The notes: generated by a model from the letters alone, not told the origin. Shown: positions 54,471 through 63,043, numbered from the stretch's first letter. The stretch: 64,000 bases of DNA from Endozoicomonas elysicola (GCF_000710775.1 NZ_JOJP01000001.1:5404027-5468026), one strand, 5' to 3'. Numbers and translations: made by a program.

Positions 54471-54648
54471 TGAATTATTTCTTTAACCGCGCTCTCTCAA
54501 CCATCGGAAAAACAAACAGCATGCAATTGTCGCAGTTCCCCAAAATCATGACACAGCGCAGAACTATCAAGCTGACATTTTCATAGGCTATCGTTCTCAC
54601 GGATTCCCGTGGTAACGAGTACGGAACAGAAAAGAATAGGAATAAACT

Positions 54649-56967
54649 ATGTCTGTTGGTCTCTCTCAGGAGCGTCTGGATGCCAAAGCCAAGGTAACAG
54701 GTCGCTGTCGTTTTACGGGTGATCTGGCCCTGCCCGGCACACGCATTGCCAAATACCTTCACAGCACCATAGCCCATGGCAGGGTAGTCGATATTGACAC
54801 TTCTGAAGCCATGTCAGTGACCGGTGTGGAAGCGGTATTCACCTTTGCAGATATTCCAAAAATCCCCTTTGCGACAGCCGGCCATGCCTTCAACCTCGAC
54901 CCGGCGGCAAGGGATAAGGAAGACCGCCTGTTACTGACTGACCATATTCGCTACCACGGTGATGAAATTGCCATTGTTGTGGCTGTTGATGGTCTAACAG
55001 CCAGCAAAGCTCTTAAGAAAATCAAAGTCACTTATGAAGAATACCCGGCCATCCTGAATCATGACCAGGCTCTGGATGAAAAAGCCACGGAGTTACATGA
55101 AGGCAGTGGCAACCGCGTTGGCGAGCACAATTATCAATGTGGAGATGTTCAAGCCGCTATTGCTGAAGCAGATCACTCCCTGACAGGCCAGTTCCAGACC
55201 CAGATGGTGCAGCACTGCCATATGGAAAACCACATTGCCTGGGCCTATATGGACGACACTGATCACATTGTTATCATGTCCTCCACCCAGATCCCTCACA
55301 TCTGCCGCCGAATCGTCAGTCAGGCGCTGGATATCCCCATGAGCACCATACAGGTCATCAAACCTGCCATTGGTGGCGGCTTTGGTAACAAGCAGGATGT
55401 GGTACTTGAACCCATGGTTGCCTTTCTGACGAAGAAACTGGGTGGCGTCCCAGTCATGCTGGAGTTGACCCGCGAAGAGGGCCTGAGCAGTACCCGTATT
55501 CGTCATCCATTCCGGGTGAATGTGGACTGTGCTGTGAATAATGACGGTACTTTAAAAGCTCTGGCTATGGACGTCTCTTCCAATACCGGTGGCTATGCCT
55601 CTCATGGGCACTCCATTGCCAAAGCAGCCGGCTCCAAAGTGGTGCCTCTTTATCCGAATGCTGCGCTCTCCTATCAGGCAATCACCCACTATTCCAACCT
55701 TCCATCCGCGGGAGCCATGCGTGGTTATGGCTCGCCACAACTGGTCTATGCAGTTGAATCCATCATGGAGGATGCTGCCAGAAAGCTTGGTATGGACAGT
55801 ATTGATTTCCGAATGAAGAATGTTGCCCAAACCGGAGACACGAACCCACTCACAGGAAAAGTCATAGAAAGTGCTGGTATTCGTGAGTGTTTGATAAAAG
55901 GCCGCGAAACCTTTGGCTGGGATCAGAAAAAGCAGGAGCACCAGGCATTCAAGAGTGGCAATATTCGGCGAGGACTGGGTCTTGCCTGCTTCTCCTATGG
56001 CAGCGGAACCTACCCCGCCTCCGTAGAAATTGCCGGTGCACGGATGATTCTGAATCAGGATGGACGGGTAACAGTTCAGATTGGCGCCACAGAAATTGGT
56101 CAGGGTTCAGATACAGTCATTGCCCAGATGGCGGCAGAGAGACTGGGTATCCCGGTCTCTGCAATTCGCGTGGTGTCCACTCAGGATACCGACACTACGC
56201 CATTTGATCCGGGCTCCTTTGCCTCAAGACAGACTTATATTGTCTGTCAGGCAGTGGCTGAAACCGGAGACCTGCTCAGGCAACGTATTCTTGAGCATGC
56301 CAGTACTATGCTTGAGCTGCCTGCTGAGCAACTGACCATCTCTAAAGATGCGGTGGTCAATGGTGATAAGACTGTTCACCTCTCCTTAAACGAACTCGCG
56401 CTTGATGCCTACTATCACAAAACCCGTGGGCAACAATTGACCGCTGAAGTTTCCCGAAAGGTCACCACTAACGCCTATTCCTATGGCTGTACTCTGATTG
56501 AGGTGGAAGTCGATATCGAACTCTGTCAGCTCTCCATTCTCGGGATTCACAATATTCACGACTCAGGAAAAATCATCAACCCTGATCTGGCCGCTGGACA
56601 GGTTTATGGTGGTGTCGGTATGGGTATTTCCGGTGCGCTCAGTGAAGAACTGCTGGCAGACCCGGAAACCGGCTGGATCTACAACAATAATCTGCTGGAT
56701 TACAAAATTGCCACCATGATGGATGCTCCAGACATCAGCTGTGACTTTGTTGAAACCCATGAGCCCACCGCCGCCTTCGGTAACAAATCACTGGGGGAAC
56801 CCCCTCTGCTTTCAGTAGCACCGGCCATTCGCAATGCCATTCTTGATGCCACCGGCGTTGCCATGAACCAGCTGCCCATGTCTCCCAAGGCATTATTCAC
56901 CGCATTCCGTGACGCAGGATTGCTCGATTCCGTCAGACCGCAGGAGAGAGCTCATGTTTCCCATTGA
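54649..56967 (+). CDS. xdhA: Xanthine dehydrogenase molybdenum subunit XdhA
   Basis: 772 residues with the molybdopterin domains of the xanthine dehydrogenase family: DAKAKVTGRCRFTGDLALPGTRIAKYLHSTIAHGRVVDI, HGDEIAIVVAVDG, IQVIKPAIGGGFGNKQDVV, SAGAMRGYGSPQLVYAVES, ATEIGQGSDTVIAQMA and AFGNKSLGEPPLLSVAPAIRNAI, where the conserved Glu is the catalytic base. Oxidises hypoxanthine and xanthine toward urate or the reverse. Together with XdhB (FAD) and XdhC (2Fe-2S) it forms the three-subunit enzyme. AGGA lies before the ATG. It is longer than E. coli XdhA (752). Confidence 0.95.
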   Translation: MSVGLSQERLDAKAKVTGRCRFTGDLALPGTRIAKYLHSTIAHGRVVDIDTSEAMSVTGVEAVFTFADIPKIPFATAGHAFNLDPAARDKEDRLLLTDHIRYHGDEIAIVVAVDGLTASKALKKIKVTYEEYPAILNHDQALDEKATELHEGSGNRVGEHNYQCGDVQAAIAEADHSLTGQFQTQMVQHCHMENHIAWAYMDDTDHIVIMSSTQIPHICRRIVSQALDIPMSTIQVIKPAIGGGFGNKQDVVLEPMVAFLTKKLGGVPVMLELTREEGLSSTRIRHPFRVNVDCAVNNDGTLKALAMDVSSNTGGYASHGHSIAKAAGSKVVPLYPNAALSYQAITHYSNLPSAGAMRGYGSPQLVYAVESIMEDAARKLGMDSIDFRMKNVAQTGDTNPLTGKVIESAGIRECLIKGRETFGWDQKKQEHQAFKSGNIRRGLGLACFSYGSGTYPASVEIAGARMILNQDGRVTVQIGATEIGQGSDTVIAQMAAERLGIPVSAIRVVSTQDTDTTPFDPGSFASRQTYIVCQAVAETGDLLRQRILEHASTMLELPAEQLTISKDAVVNGDKTVHLSLNELALDAYYHKTRGQQLTAEVSRKVTTNAYSYGCTLIEVEVDIELCQLSILGIHNIHDSGKIINPDLAAGQVYGGVGMGISGALSEELLADPETGWIYNNNLLDYKIATMMDAPDISCDFVETHEPTAAFGNKSLGEPPLLSVAPAIRNAILDATGVAMNQLPMSPKALFTAFRDAGLLDSVRPQERAHVSH

Positions 56968-57829
56968 TCAATATCATCGAGCCAATAGCATCGAACACGC
57001 CTGTAACCTGTTGGCGGAAAATCCCGGCAGCAAGCCGATTGCTGGAGGAACCGATGTACTTATCAGACTGCGGGAAGGTAAGTCCGGTTTTGGCTCTCTC
57101 GTGGATATCCATGATCTGGACGAACTGACCTGGATAACCCATACACCGGATGGCACCCTTCAGCTTGGCTCCGGCGTGACGTTTACCCGACTCATTAATT
57201 TCCTCAACAAGGATGCTCTGCTACCCGCTCTGGTGGAAGGTGCATCCTCCATAGGCGGCCCACAGGTGCGCAATATGGCGACCCTTGGCGGCAATATATG
57301 CAATGGTGCGCCCAGTGGAGACAGTGCAGCACCTTTGCTGGTGTTTGATGCCAAAGTCACTCTGCAAAGTCAAAGAGGAAAACGAGAGGTTCCTGTTGAA
57401 GAGTTCTATGCCGGCCCCGGTAAAGTTCACCTTGAAGAAGATGAAATCGTTACCCAATTCAGTATAAGCCCTGAAAGCCATCAGAATACCGGTAGTCACT
57501 TTTATAAATACGCCATGCGCAAAGCAATGGATATTGCCACAATCGGCTGTGCGGCTGCCTGCAAACTGGAAGACAACCGTATTGAGAGCCTGCGACTGGC
57601 CTATACCGTTGCCGCGCCAGTACCCAAACGTTGTCATGTGCTTGAACAACAGGTTATTGGACAACCCGTTTCCAGAAAACTGATTACCGACATTGCTTCC
57701 ATGGTGCTTGAAGAGCTCTCACCCAGAAACTCCTGGCGGGCCAGCAAAGATTTCCGTGAACACATCATCCGTACTCTGGCTGATCGGGTGGTTACAGAAG
57801 CCATTATTCGAGCCGGAGGCCAGCTATGA
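56954..57829 (+). CDS. xdhB: Xanthine dehydrogenase FAD subunit XdhB
   Basis: 291-residue FAD-binding subunit. MFPIDQYHRANSIEHACNLLAENPGSKPIAGGTDVLIRLREGKSG has the FAD pyrophosphate loop (PIAGGTDVL), and IGGPQVRNMATLGGNICNGAPSGDSAAPLLVFDAKV the second FAD contact. Its start overlaps the end of xdhA by 14 bases, with AGGAGAG upstream, so translation is coupled. Unlike YgfM it has the standard GGTD loop. Confidence 0.94.
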   Translation: MFPIDQYHRANSIEHACNLLAENPGSKPIAGGTDVLIRLREGKSGFGSLVDIHDLDELTWITHTPDGTLQLGSGVTFTRLINFLNKDALLPALVEGASSIGGPQVRNMATLGGNICNGAPSGDSAAPLLVFDAKVTLQSQRGKREVPVEEFYAGPGKVHLEEDEIVTQFSISPESHQNTGSHFYKYAMRKAMDIATIGCAAACKLEDNRIESLRLAYTVAAPVPKRCHVLEQQVIGQPVSRKLITDIASMVLEELSPRNSWRASKDFREHIIRTLADRVVTEAIIRAGGQL

Positions 57830-58329
57830 AACAGATTATTCAATGTCAGCTCAATGGTAAACCTGTGGAACTGGTGGTTGATGTCCGCCAGTCATTACTG
57901 GAAGCACTAAGAGCCCATGGGCTTACTGGTTGCAAGGAAGGTTGTGGGGTTGGTGAATGCGGCGCCTGTACCGTACTGATTGACGAAGTGCCAATAGATA
58001 GCTGCATTACCCTGGCCATCAGAGCAGAGGGCAGAACCATTCGAACTGTTGAGGGAGAAAGCATCAATGGCGAGCTATCCCCCGTGCAACAGGCGTATGT
58101 CGATGCAGGAGCGGTTCAGTGCGGCTTCTGCACACCCGGACTGGTGATGAAAACCACCTCTTATGTTGAGGGACTTACTCAATCTGCCGGGGGTTGCTGC
58201 CAGAGTGGTAATATCGACCGCGATACCATCCGCCGGGAACATGCAGGCAATCTGTGCCGGTGCACCGGCTATCAGACGGTGGTGGATGCAGTAGAACAGA
58301 GTATTCAGTACTATAGTGGACAAAAATAA
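57826..58329 (+). CDS. xdhC: Xanthine dehydrogenase [2Fe-2S] subunit XdhC
   Basis: 167 residues, two [2Fe-2S] sites: GCKEGCGVGECGACTV with a fourth Cys in DSCITLA, and GAVQCGFCTPGLVMK with NLCRCTGYQTVVDAV. Between them is a short extra segment (TQSAGGCCQSGNIDR) not present in the typical family. It overlaps the end of xdhB by four bases (ATGA). The subunit name follows the E. coli use, where XdhC is the iron-sulfur subunit rather than the sulfurase-like accessory protein. Confidence 0.95.
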   Translation: MKQIIQCQLNGKPVELVVDVRQSLLEALRAHGLTGCKEGCGVGECGACTVLIDEVPIDSCITLAIRAEGRTIRTVEGESINGELSPVQQAYVDAGAVQCGFCTPGLVMKTTSYVEGLTQSAGGCCQSGNIDRDTIRREHAGNLCRCTGYQTVVDAVEQSIQYYSGQK

Positions 58330-58351
58330 ACCCTGTTAGAAGAGGACGCTG

Positions 58352-58900
58352 ATGGCTACAAACCCGGATCCGGTTACCCTGATGATTGCCAACACCATAA
58401 GGCCAGGCAAGCTGGAGGAGTATCGAATCTGGGTTAAAGGCATCAGCGACGCTGCCAGAAAGTTTGATGGCTATCAAGGCACCCAGTTCATCAAACCCCC
58501 TTCCGGTGATGATCGCACCGTCCATGCCATGATCCGCTTTCGAGACCATGTTTCTTTGTGGGTCTGGGAAGAGTCCGAGGTTCGCCAGCAATGGCTCGAG
58601 AAGCTGCCAAAACTTGTCGAATCCAGGCAGGCCGAGAAAATAGAAGGGATTGAATTCTGGTTCGAGCCGCCGGACACACCTCTGCAAAAACCACCTAAAC
58701 ACCGCATGGCTCTGGTCACGCTTCTGGCGATTTTTCCACAAATCCTGTTTATCCCTCCCCTTATATCCATGCTTTTACCGGATAATGTCCCTCGTTTTCT
58801 GGCCATTCTGGTGAGCTGCATGTGTACCGTCCTGCTAATGACCTGGGCTGTGATGCCCGCCATGACAAAAATTTTTTCGTTCTGGTTATTTCGGAAGTAA
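58352..58900 (+). CDS. ABM-domain protein with two C-terminal membrane segments
   Basis: 182 residues. Residues 7-105 are an antibiotic-biosynthesis-monooxygenase-like dimeric alpha-beta barrel (VTLMIANTIRPGKLEEYRIWVKGISDAARKFDGYQGTQFIKPP, then MIRFRDHVSLWVWEESEVRQQWLEKL). Residues 119-143 and 146-169 are two hydrophobic membrane segments. The function of this ABM-membrane subfamily is unknown to me; some ABM proteins oxygenate or decompose small aromatic or haem compounds. It follows xdhC by 22 bp on the same strand with GAGGA, likely in the operon. Its stop codon merges with the first bases of an ATACCAATCG repeat end. Confidence 0.75.
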   Translation: MATNPDPVTLMIANTIRPGKLEEYRIWVKGISDAARKFDGYQGTQFIKPPSGDDRTVHAMIRFRDHVSLWVWEESEVRQQWLEKLPKLVESRQAEKIEGIEFWFEPPDTPLQKPPKHRMALVTLLAIFPQILFIPPLISMLLPDNVPRFLAILVSCMCTVLLMTWAVMPAMTKIFSFWLFRK

Positions 58901-58920
58901 TACCAATCGAGCTTTCTAAC
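58900..58920. mobile_element. Solo MITE-like end
   Basis: ATACCAATCGAGCTTTCTAA matches the terminal inverted repeat of the 177-bp elements with one or two differences. The A is the last base of the ABM gene stop codon. No opposite end follows at 177 bp; the sequence goes on to a full copy at 58990. Confidence 0.55.
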
Positions 58921-58989
58921 TCCCGTTATGAGCCCTAGAGTAAAAAGCGAGCATTCACTAACATTAATATCATTCAATTTTCTATAGTT

Positions 58990-59166
58990 ATACCAATTGC
59001 ATTTTCTAAATCCCTATTGCGCTACCGAGCTTAACAGGCATTCTGCGTTGAAGCTCCTCGCCATAGCTAATACCCATAGGGCATAAAGGCTATGACTAGT
59101 CACTTCGCCTTGCCTTTCTGTCCTGCTCACCATGCTCAGAACGGGGTTAGAAAACTTAATTGGTAT
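58990..59166. mobile_element. 177-bp MITE-like element, copy 2
   Basis: Ends ATACCAATTGCATTTTCTAA and TTAGAAAACTTAATTGGTAT are imperfect inverted repeats. In reverse complement it aligns with copy 1 at 30608-30784: same length, same end motifs, shared inner segments such as GCGCAATAG and TGGGTATT. Non-coding. Confidence 0.75.
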
Positions 59167-59201
59167 TATTTATCAATTAAAACAGGGAATTGGAGGAGCT
59201 C

Positions 59202-59756
59202 ATGGCAGAGCCAAACTTTGGTATCAGAAGCAATATACCGATACAAACTCAGCCTGAACCATTAAAAGGCTCTAACGATTCTCTAACATTGGTTGCAACC
59301 AACCCTGGTGCTATACAACGAACCAAAATAACGACACACCAGGCACATAAAAACTTAGGTTCTGATTTTCAGCAGTCTTCTCAACCATCACAAGTGCCAC
59401 TGTCAAAACGGCAAATTACCAAAAAGCCAGAGACCCTTAGGGATGCACTGGAAACATTCGGTAAAGGTGTCGAACACACGAAAAAAGTCATTGAAAATAT
59501 TAGAAAAGAGACTCCTACCACCCACAAAGAGAAGAAAATGCACTCCAATCGTATCAAAGATGCAATCAAGCATATGAAGGGGTTGGAAAAAGCGATATTA
59601 AAAGAAACCAAAGAAGTGAGAAGAGAGCATTATATGGCTGGCCATCCCGCTTTTAATGTCTCTGAAACACCTGAAAACCAGGCTCTATATCAAGATTCAT
59701 CAGGCCTGTTGGATACTTTGAGTAAAAATATCAAAACATTGAAAAGCATGCGTTAG
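59202..59756 (+). CDS. Helical protein of unknown function, tandem paralog 1
   Basis: 184 residues, start ATG 59202 after GGAGGAG. The first 75 residues are polar and probably disordered. The C-terminal part (about 85-184) is helical: LRDALETFGKGVEHTKKVIENIRKE, HSNRIKDAIKHMKGLEKAILKETKEVRREHYMAG, then NQALYQDSSGLLDTLSKNIKTLKSMR. This region is shared with the next gene (LKEALKPLKQGV..., HANRIKDTLHLLEGLQKAIEKETKDL..., SLYLESSTLLNTLKSYIHTLEKMK). No known domain. Highly charged and lysine-rich, possibly an effector or a scaffold; not decided. Confidence 0.7.
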   Translation: MAEPNFGIRSNIPIQTQPEPLKGSNDSLTLVATNPGAIQRTKITTHQAHKNLGSDFQQSSQPSQVPLSKRQITKKPETLRDALETFGKGVEHTKKVIENIRKETPTTHKEKKMHSNRIKDAIKHMKGLEKAILKETKEVRREHYMAGHPAFNVSETPENQALYQDSSGLLDTLSKNIKTLKSMR

Positions 59757-59912
59757 GTACTCTTTGAATCTTATTTATCATCTACATACCCCCTGATGGC
59801 GCCGACTGCGATCGTTTCCGGCATAAGGTAATCGGATTCTGGTTATTTCGAAAATAGCCGATAAAATGGTTTCAAAAGGATCTTTTTATCTCTGATTCAG
59901 GATCAAATAGTC

Positions 59913-60425
59913 ATGGAAAATGACAGTCCCAGTAACAGCTCTGCCCAACAAAATGACCAGACAAACTCTGGAGTAAAGAAACGAAGCATCATCACACAAC
60001 AGGATGTAAAAAGAACGTTATTATCCAGTGAAGATTTCACCCGCCCAAATGTGAAACCCCTTGCAGAAAGGCTAGTGAGCCTGAAACCAGCCAACCTTAA
60101 AGAAGCATTAAAGCCTTTGAAACAGGGCGTTTCATACGCCTCTGATCTTATCCACCGCCTTAAAAGTGAACACCCTTCTATCCAACGGGAAAAGGCTCAA
60201 CACGCTAACCGTATCAAAGACACACTTCACCTGTTGGAAGGTTTGCAAAAAGCCATTGAGAAAGAGACGAAAGATCTGTTTATCGGGCATAACCAGGCAG
60301 AAATTGGGCTTGAAGAAGAGACATCGGAAGACCACTCGCTCTATCTGGAGTCATCAACCCTTTTGAATACACTTAAATCTTATATTCACACCTTAGAGAA
60401 GATGAAGTCGACATCTATTGAATAG
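59913..60425 (+). CDS. Helical protein of unknown function, tandem paralog 2
   Basis: 170 residues, AGGA ten bases before the ATG. A polar N-terminus (MENDSPSNSSAQQNDQTN) is followed by the same helical region as its neighbour 157 bp upstream, roughly 40-50 percent identical by eye over 100 residues. The pair is a recent tandem duplication with divergent N-termini. Function unknown. Confidence 0.7.
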   Translation: MENDSPSNSSAQQNDQTNSGVKKRSIITQQDVKRTLLSSEDFTRPNVKPLAERLVSLKPANLKEALKPLKQGVSYASDLIHRLKSEHPSIQREKAQHANRIKDTLHLLEGLQKAIEKETKDLFIGHNQAEIGLEEETSEDHSLYLESSTLLNTLKSYIHTLEKMKSTSIE

Positions 60426-60521
60426 AAGCACTACTCTATAAATGTTAGAAGCATGTTGAGTGTATATGATTTATTGCTTCAACCATATTTTACTGGGAAG
60501 TCACTCAGAATCCCTCTCATT

Positions 60522-61928
60522 TTATTTTCTCGACCCAGGCTTAAAATCTTGTATTGCTCTACTCAGGTCTTTTGATTGCATAGCCTGCTCAATAACCATT
60601 CTTATAAATCCGATAGGAAATGAGTGGAAGGTTTTAATCTCATCATTAGTTGGAGATGTCCTCATAATCTGCTCATCACAAAATTGCCTAAAAAATGCTT
60701 TGAAGTATTCCGGAAGAGAAGAGCTCTCCATACGACCAAGGAAATTATGATGATCATTAAGACTAGAACCATTCTTTACAGACTTGGCAACAACTAAAAA
60801 AGAGAAAAAAGACTCTTTCTCTTGGCCTTTCTTAAAAGGGATTAAGGTAAGTTCGTCTCTTTCTATAGATGCCTCCCGTTCCTCAGATAATTCTGAAGTT
60901 ACTGAATCCCATAGGTAATCACCAAGAGATGCACCATCTTGCTGGCTTGCAGGTGAATCAAGTTTTTTGGGCATTCTATCAACCACCTGAACGCCACGAA
61001 AAGGGCCATTCGTGCCCTTCCTATAGCAGTAAAATGAGCTGGCACTGGCACTATTGAAATGTTGTTTATCAGGATCTTTAAGCCTGTCAAAAAAACTCCA
61101 ATCTATATCTTCACCGGATTTTTTCTTCTTCTTTCTTTTCTTTTTGCTATTGATCTTTGTTCTGGCATGATCTTCTGGAAATTCATCCGTTAATTCAAAA
61201 TTATCAAGCTCACTGACAGACGTAGTGCCTTGTGATGAGGCGTTTAAACTTTTAGATGCACCGGTTAGATTAGATACTTTTTCACTGGACCCTATTGGTG
61301 TGAAGAGATCTCCAGTGCAATACCTTCTTACTGCAGCATTAGCTGCAGGAAACCGATAGCCAGAAGTTTCTGCTACTCTGTGACTGGCTGCGTGGCCATC
61401 AGTATGATTTATGAAAAACCGATTACCAATATCTTTTGATGCACTTGCTGCTGTCTGTGAATAGTGACCAAGTTCCGGCTGCCACCCGATGTTAGCTGGC
61501 CTCGGCTGACTGTAATTCCCACAGGGAACACTCGTCATACCAACCTGCGCCCGAATAAAAAAATTACTGTCTTTTTCTGGCCATTGAAAAGGGTGTTGTG
61601 GACCACAACCATTCGGATGCCCCCCCTCAAAACCGGGAGGATAAAATCGAAATGGTCCAATAGGACAGGAAGGAGAGTAAGGCCTCATAGGCATAGTCAC
61701 TGGTGTACATCCTGGGGCCCTGCCGAAAGGAGGCATCTGTGGCTGAAGGTGTTGAACCTGCTGAACCCCCCTATGTCCAAATCTCATAGCCCCCACATTT
61801 CCAGAACGGGTGTTTGCTCCTGCCTGATTTAATGGCTGTCCTGATACAACAAACCCAAGACCAGTGCGCGATTCAAACCCTGATGCTGGAATAAGATTAA
61901 ACCCTGGCGGGGGGAAGGGGAAAGACAA
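60522..61928 (-). CDS. Pro/Gly-rich protein with a lysine cluster, unknown function
   Basis: About 468 residues. The first 200 residues are rich in Pro, Gly, Gln and aromatic residues (PFPPPGFNLIPASGFESR, later MPMRPYSPSCPIGPFRFYPPGF), probably disordered. A basic block KKKRKKKKK lies at about residues 266-274 (counted from an in-frame TTG at 61940), resembling a nuclear localisation or nucleic-acid-binding patch. The C-terminal 190 residues are more globular, with DWSFFDRLKD, ESFFSFLVVAKSVKNGS and a helical end. No known domain. The start is uncertain: TTG at 61928 follows GGAGG at a spacing of five; there is no ATG nearby. Possible host-targeted effector; unproven. Confidence 0.6.
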   Translation of the reverse strand: MSFPFPPPGFNLIPASGFESRTGLGFVVSGQPLNQAGANTRSGNVGAMRFGHRGVQQVQHLQPQMPPFGRAPGCTPVTMPMRPYSPSCPIGPFRFYPPGFEGGHPNGCGPQHPFQWPEKDSNFFIRAQVGMTSVPCGNYSQPRPANIGWQPELGHYSQTAASASKDIGNRFFINHTDGHAASHRVAETSGYRFPAANAAVRRYCTGDLFTPIGSSEKVSNLTGASKSLNASSQGTTSVSELDNFELTDEFPEDHARTKINSKKKRKKKKKSGEDIDWSFFDRLKDPDKQHFNSASASSFYCYRKGTNGPFRGVQVVDRMPKKLDSPASQQDGASLGDYLWDSVTSELSEEREASIERDELTLIPFKKGQEKESFFSFLVVAKSVKNGSSLNDHHNFLGRMESSSLPEYFKAFFRQFCDEQIMRTSPTNDEIKTFHSFPIGFIRMVIEQAMQSKDLSRAIQDFKPGSRK

Positions 61929-62085
61929 CCTGACCTCCAATAGTACTTCTTGCTAAACAAGACAAGAATTAGCAGAAAACCACTACAGAGACATTCAGGT
62001 AATATTAAAGTTCAGGCATGGCTAAAAATTAAACATTCCAGCCACTCCTAAAGCAAAGCCGATGGCTAACAAATTCAAATCACGG

Positions 62086-62853
62086 TCATAATACGGAAGG
62101 GCTATGATCAAACAGGAATCGATCAAAAGAATCATTGGCCTTATCTGAGACACGCAATAATGTCGTTTTTACATTCTCCAGATGCTGCCACATGGCATGC
62201 CGCGCGGCTTCAGGATTTTTACAGGACAGGGCATGAATGATTTTGTCGTGATCATCAACCCACTCCTCCAGATAATCCACATCATCAATCCACTCATGCA
62301 GGCGCTTCCACATGGGACTTTTTCTGCGAATCTCCCAAAGCTGCTGGGTTAAGGCCACTAGCACACTGTTCTGGGTCGCCTCGGCTATCGCCATATGAAA
62401 CAGTTCATCTCCTTTGCCGGTATTCACCCCCTGACCCAGCTCCTGCTTTTCCAGCTCAAGCGCTGAACGCATATTCTGGAGGTTGGTTTTATTCAGCTGC
62501 GTGGCGGCAAAAGAGGCGACATGACTTTCAATCAATTGCCGGGCCTGAAGTAACTCAAATGGGCCAACATCGTTAAAAGCAGCTGCGTCATTTTCGGAAG
62601 TAGTGCCCACATTCTGGGTATTTTCACTGGCAATAACGTGTATACCGGACCCTTTGCGAACTTCAATCAGCCCTTCGAGCTCAAGCATGATCAATGCTTC
62701 GCGGACAATAGTACGGCTGACATTCAGCATTTCCGCAATATCACGTTCAGCAGGCAAGCGGCTACCTACTTCGTAGACACCATCAACAATCTGTTGACGG
62801 ATATCACGACCAATTTTCTGATATAACCGCTTGGGTTCTGCCAGGCCCAGCAT
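62086..62853 (-). CDS. GntR-family regulator, UxuR/ExuR (FadR subfamily) type
   Basis: 255 residues. An N-terminal winged helix (residues 8-72) reads KRLYQKIGRDIRQQIVDGVYEVGSRLPAERDIAEMLNVSRTIVREALIMLELEGLIEVRKGSGIHV, close to UxuR and ExuR. The C-terminal FCD domain is LLQARQLIESHVASFAA, LFHMAIAEATQNSVLVALTQQLWEI and WVDDHDKIIHALSCKNPEAARHAMWQHL with the metal-binding Asp and His residues. UxuR/ExuR repress hexuronate catabolism. The adjacent eda and kdgK genes agree. GGAG precedes the ATG. Confidence 0.87.
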   Translation of the reverse strand: MLGLAEPKRLYQKIGRDIRQQIVDGVYEVGSRLPAERDIAEMLNVSRTIVREALIMLELEGLIEVRKGSGIHVIASENTQNVGTTSENDAAAFNDVGPFELLQARQLIESHVASFAATQLNKTNLQNMRSALELEKQELGQGVNTGKGDELFHMAIAEATQNSVLVALTQQLWEIRRKSPMWKRLHEWIDDVDYLEEWVDDHDKIIHALSCKNPEAARHAMWQHLENVKTTLLRVSDKANDSFDRFLFDHSPSVL

Positions 62854-62935
62854 TTACTTTCTCCAACTTGATTTGTAAACAGGGTAACCGTTATGGAATA
62901 ACCCTTAAGTAACTTTCATATTTCTGAGGGCGCTA

Positions 62936-62983
62936 CCCGCTGCCCGAAAAGCCGGAACCGCTTTTGATTTTGCGGGCGGCGGG
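62936..62983. repeat. GC-rich hairpin in the uxuR-like/eda gap
   Basis: CCCGCTGCCCG (62936) and CGGGCGGCGGG (62973) pair with one mismatch. GGGCGGCGG repeats directly at 62988. GC content is strikingly high compared with the flanks. REP-like or processing hairpin. Confidence 0.5.
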
Positions 62984-63043
62984 AAACGGGCGGCGGCTTT
63001 TTCCCAAACTGAGTAAAATGATGAAGTTATTCCAGAGCAAACC

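Noticed and set aside
58900-59201. Complete insertion sequence
   Set aside because: Only short non-autonomous repeat ends and a 177-bp element; no transposase frame.
62936-63005. Terminator for the second eda or kdgK transcript
   Set aside because: Strong GC hairpin, but on the minus strand no T-run follows it; listed as a repeat.
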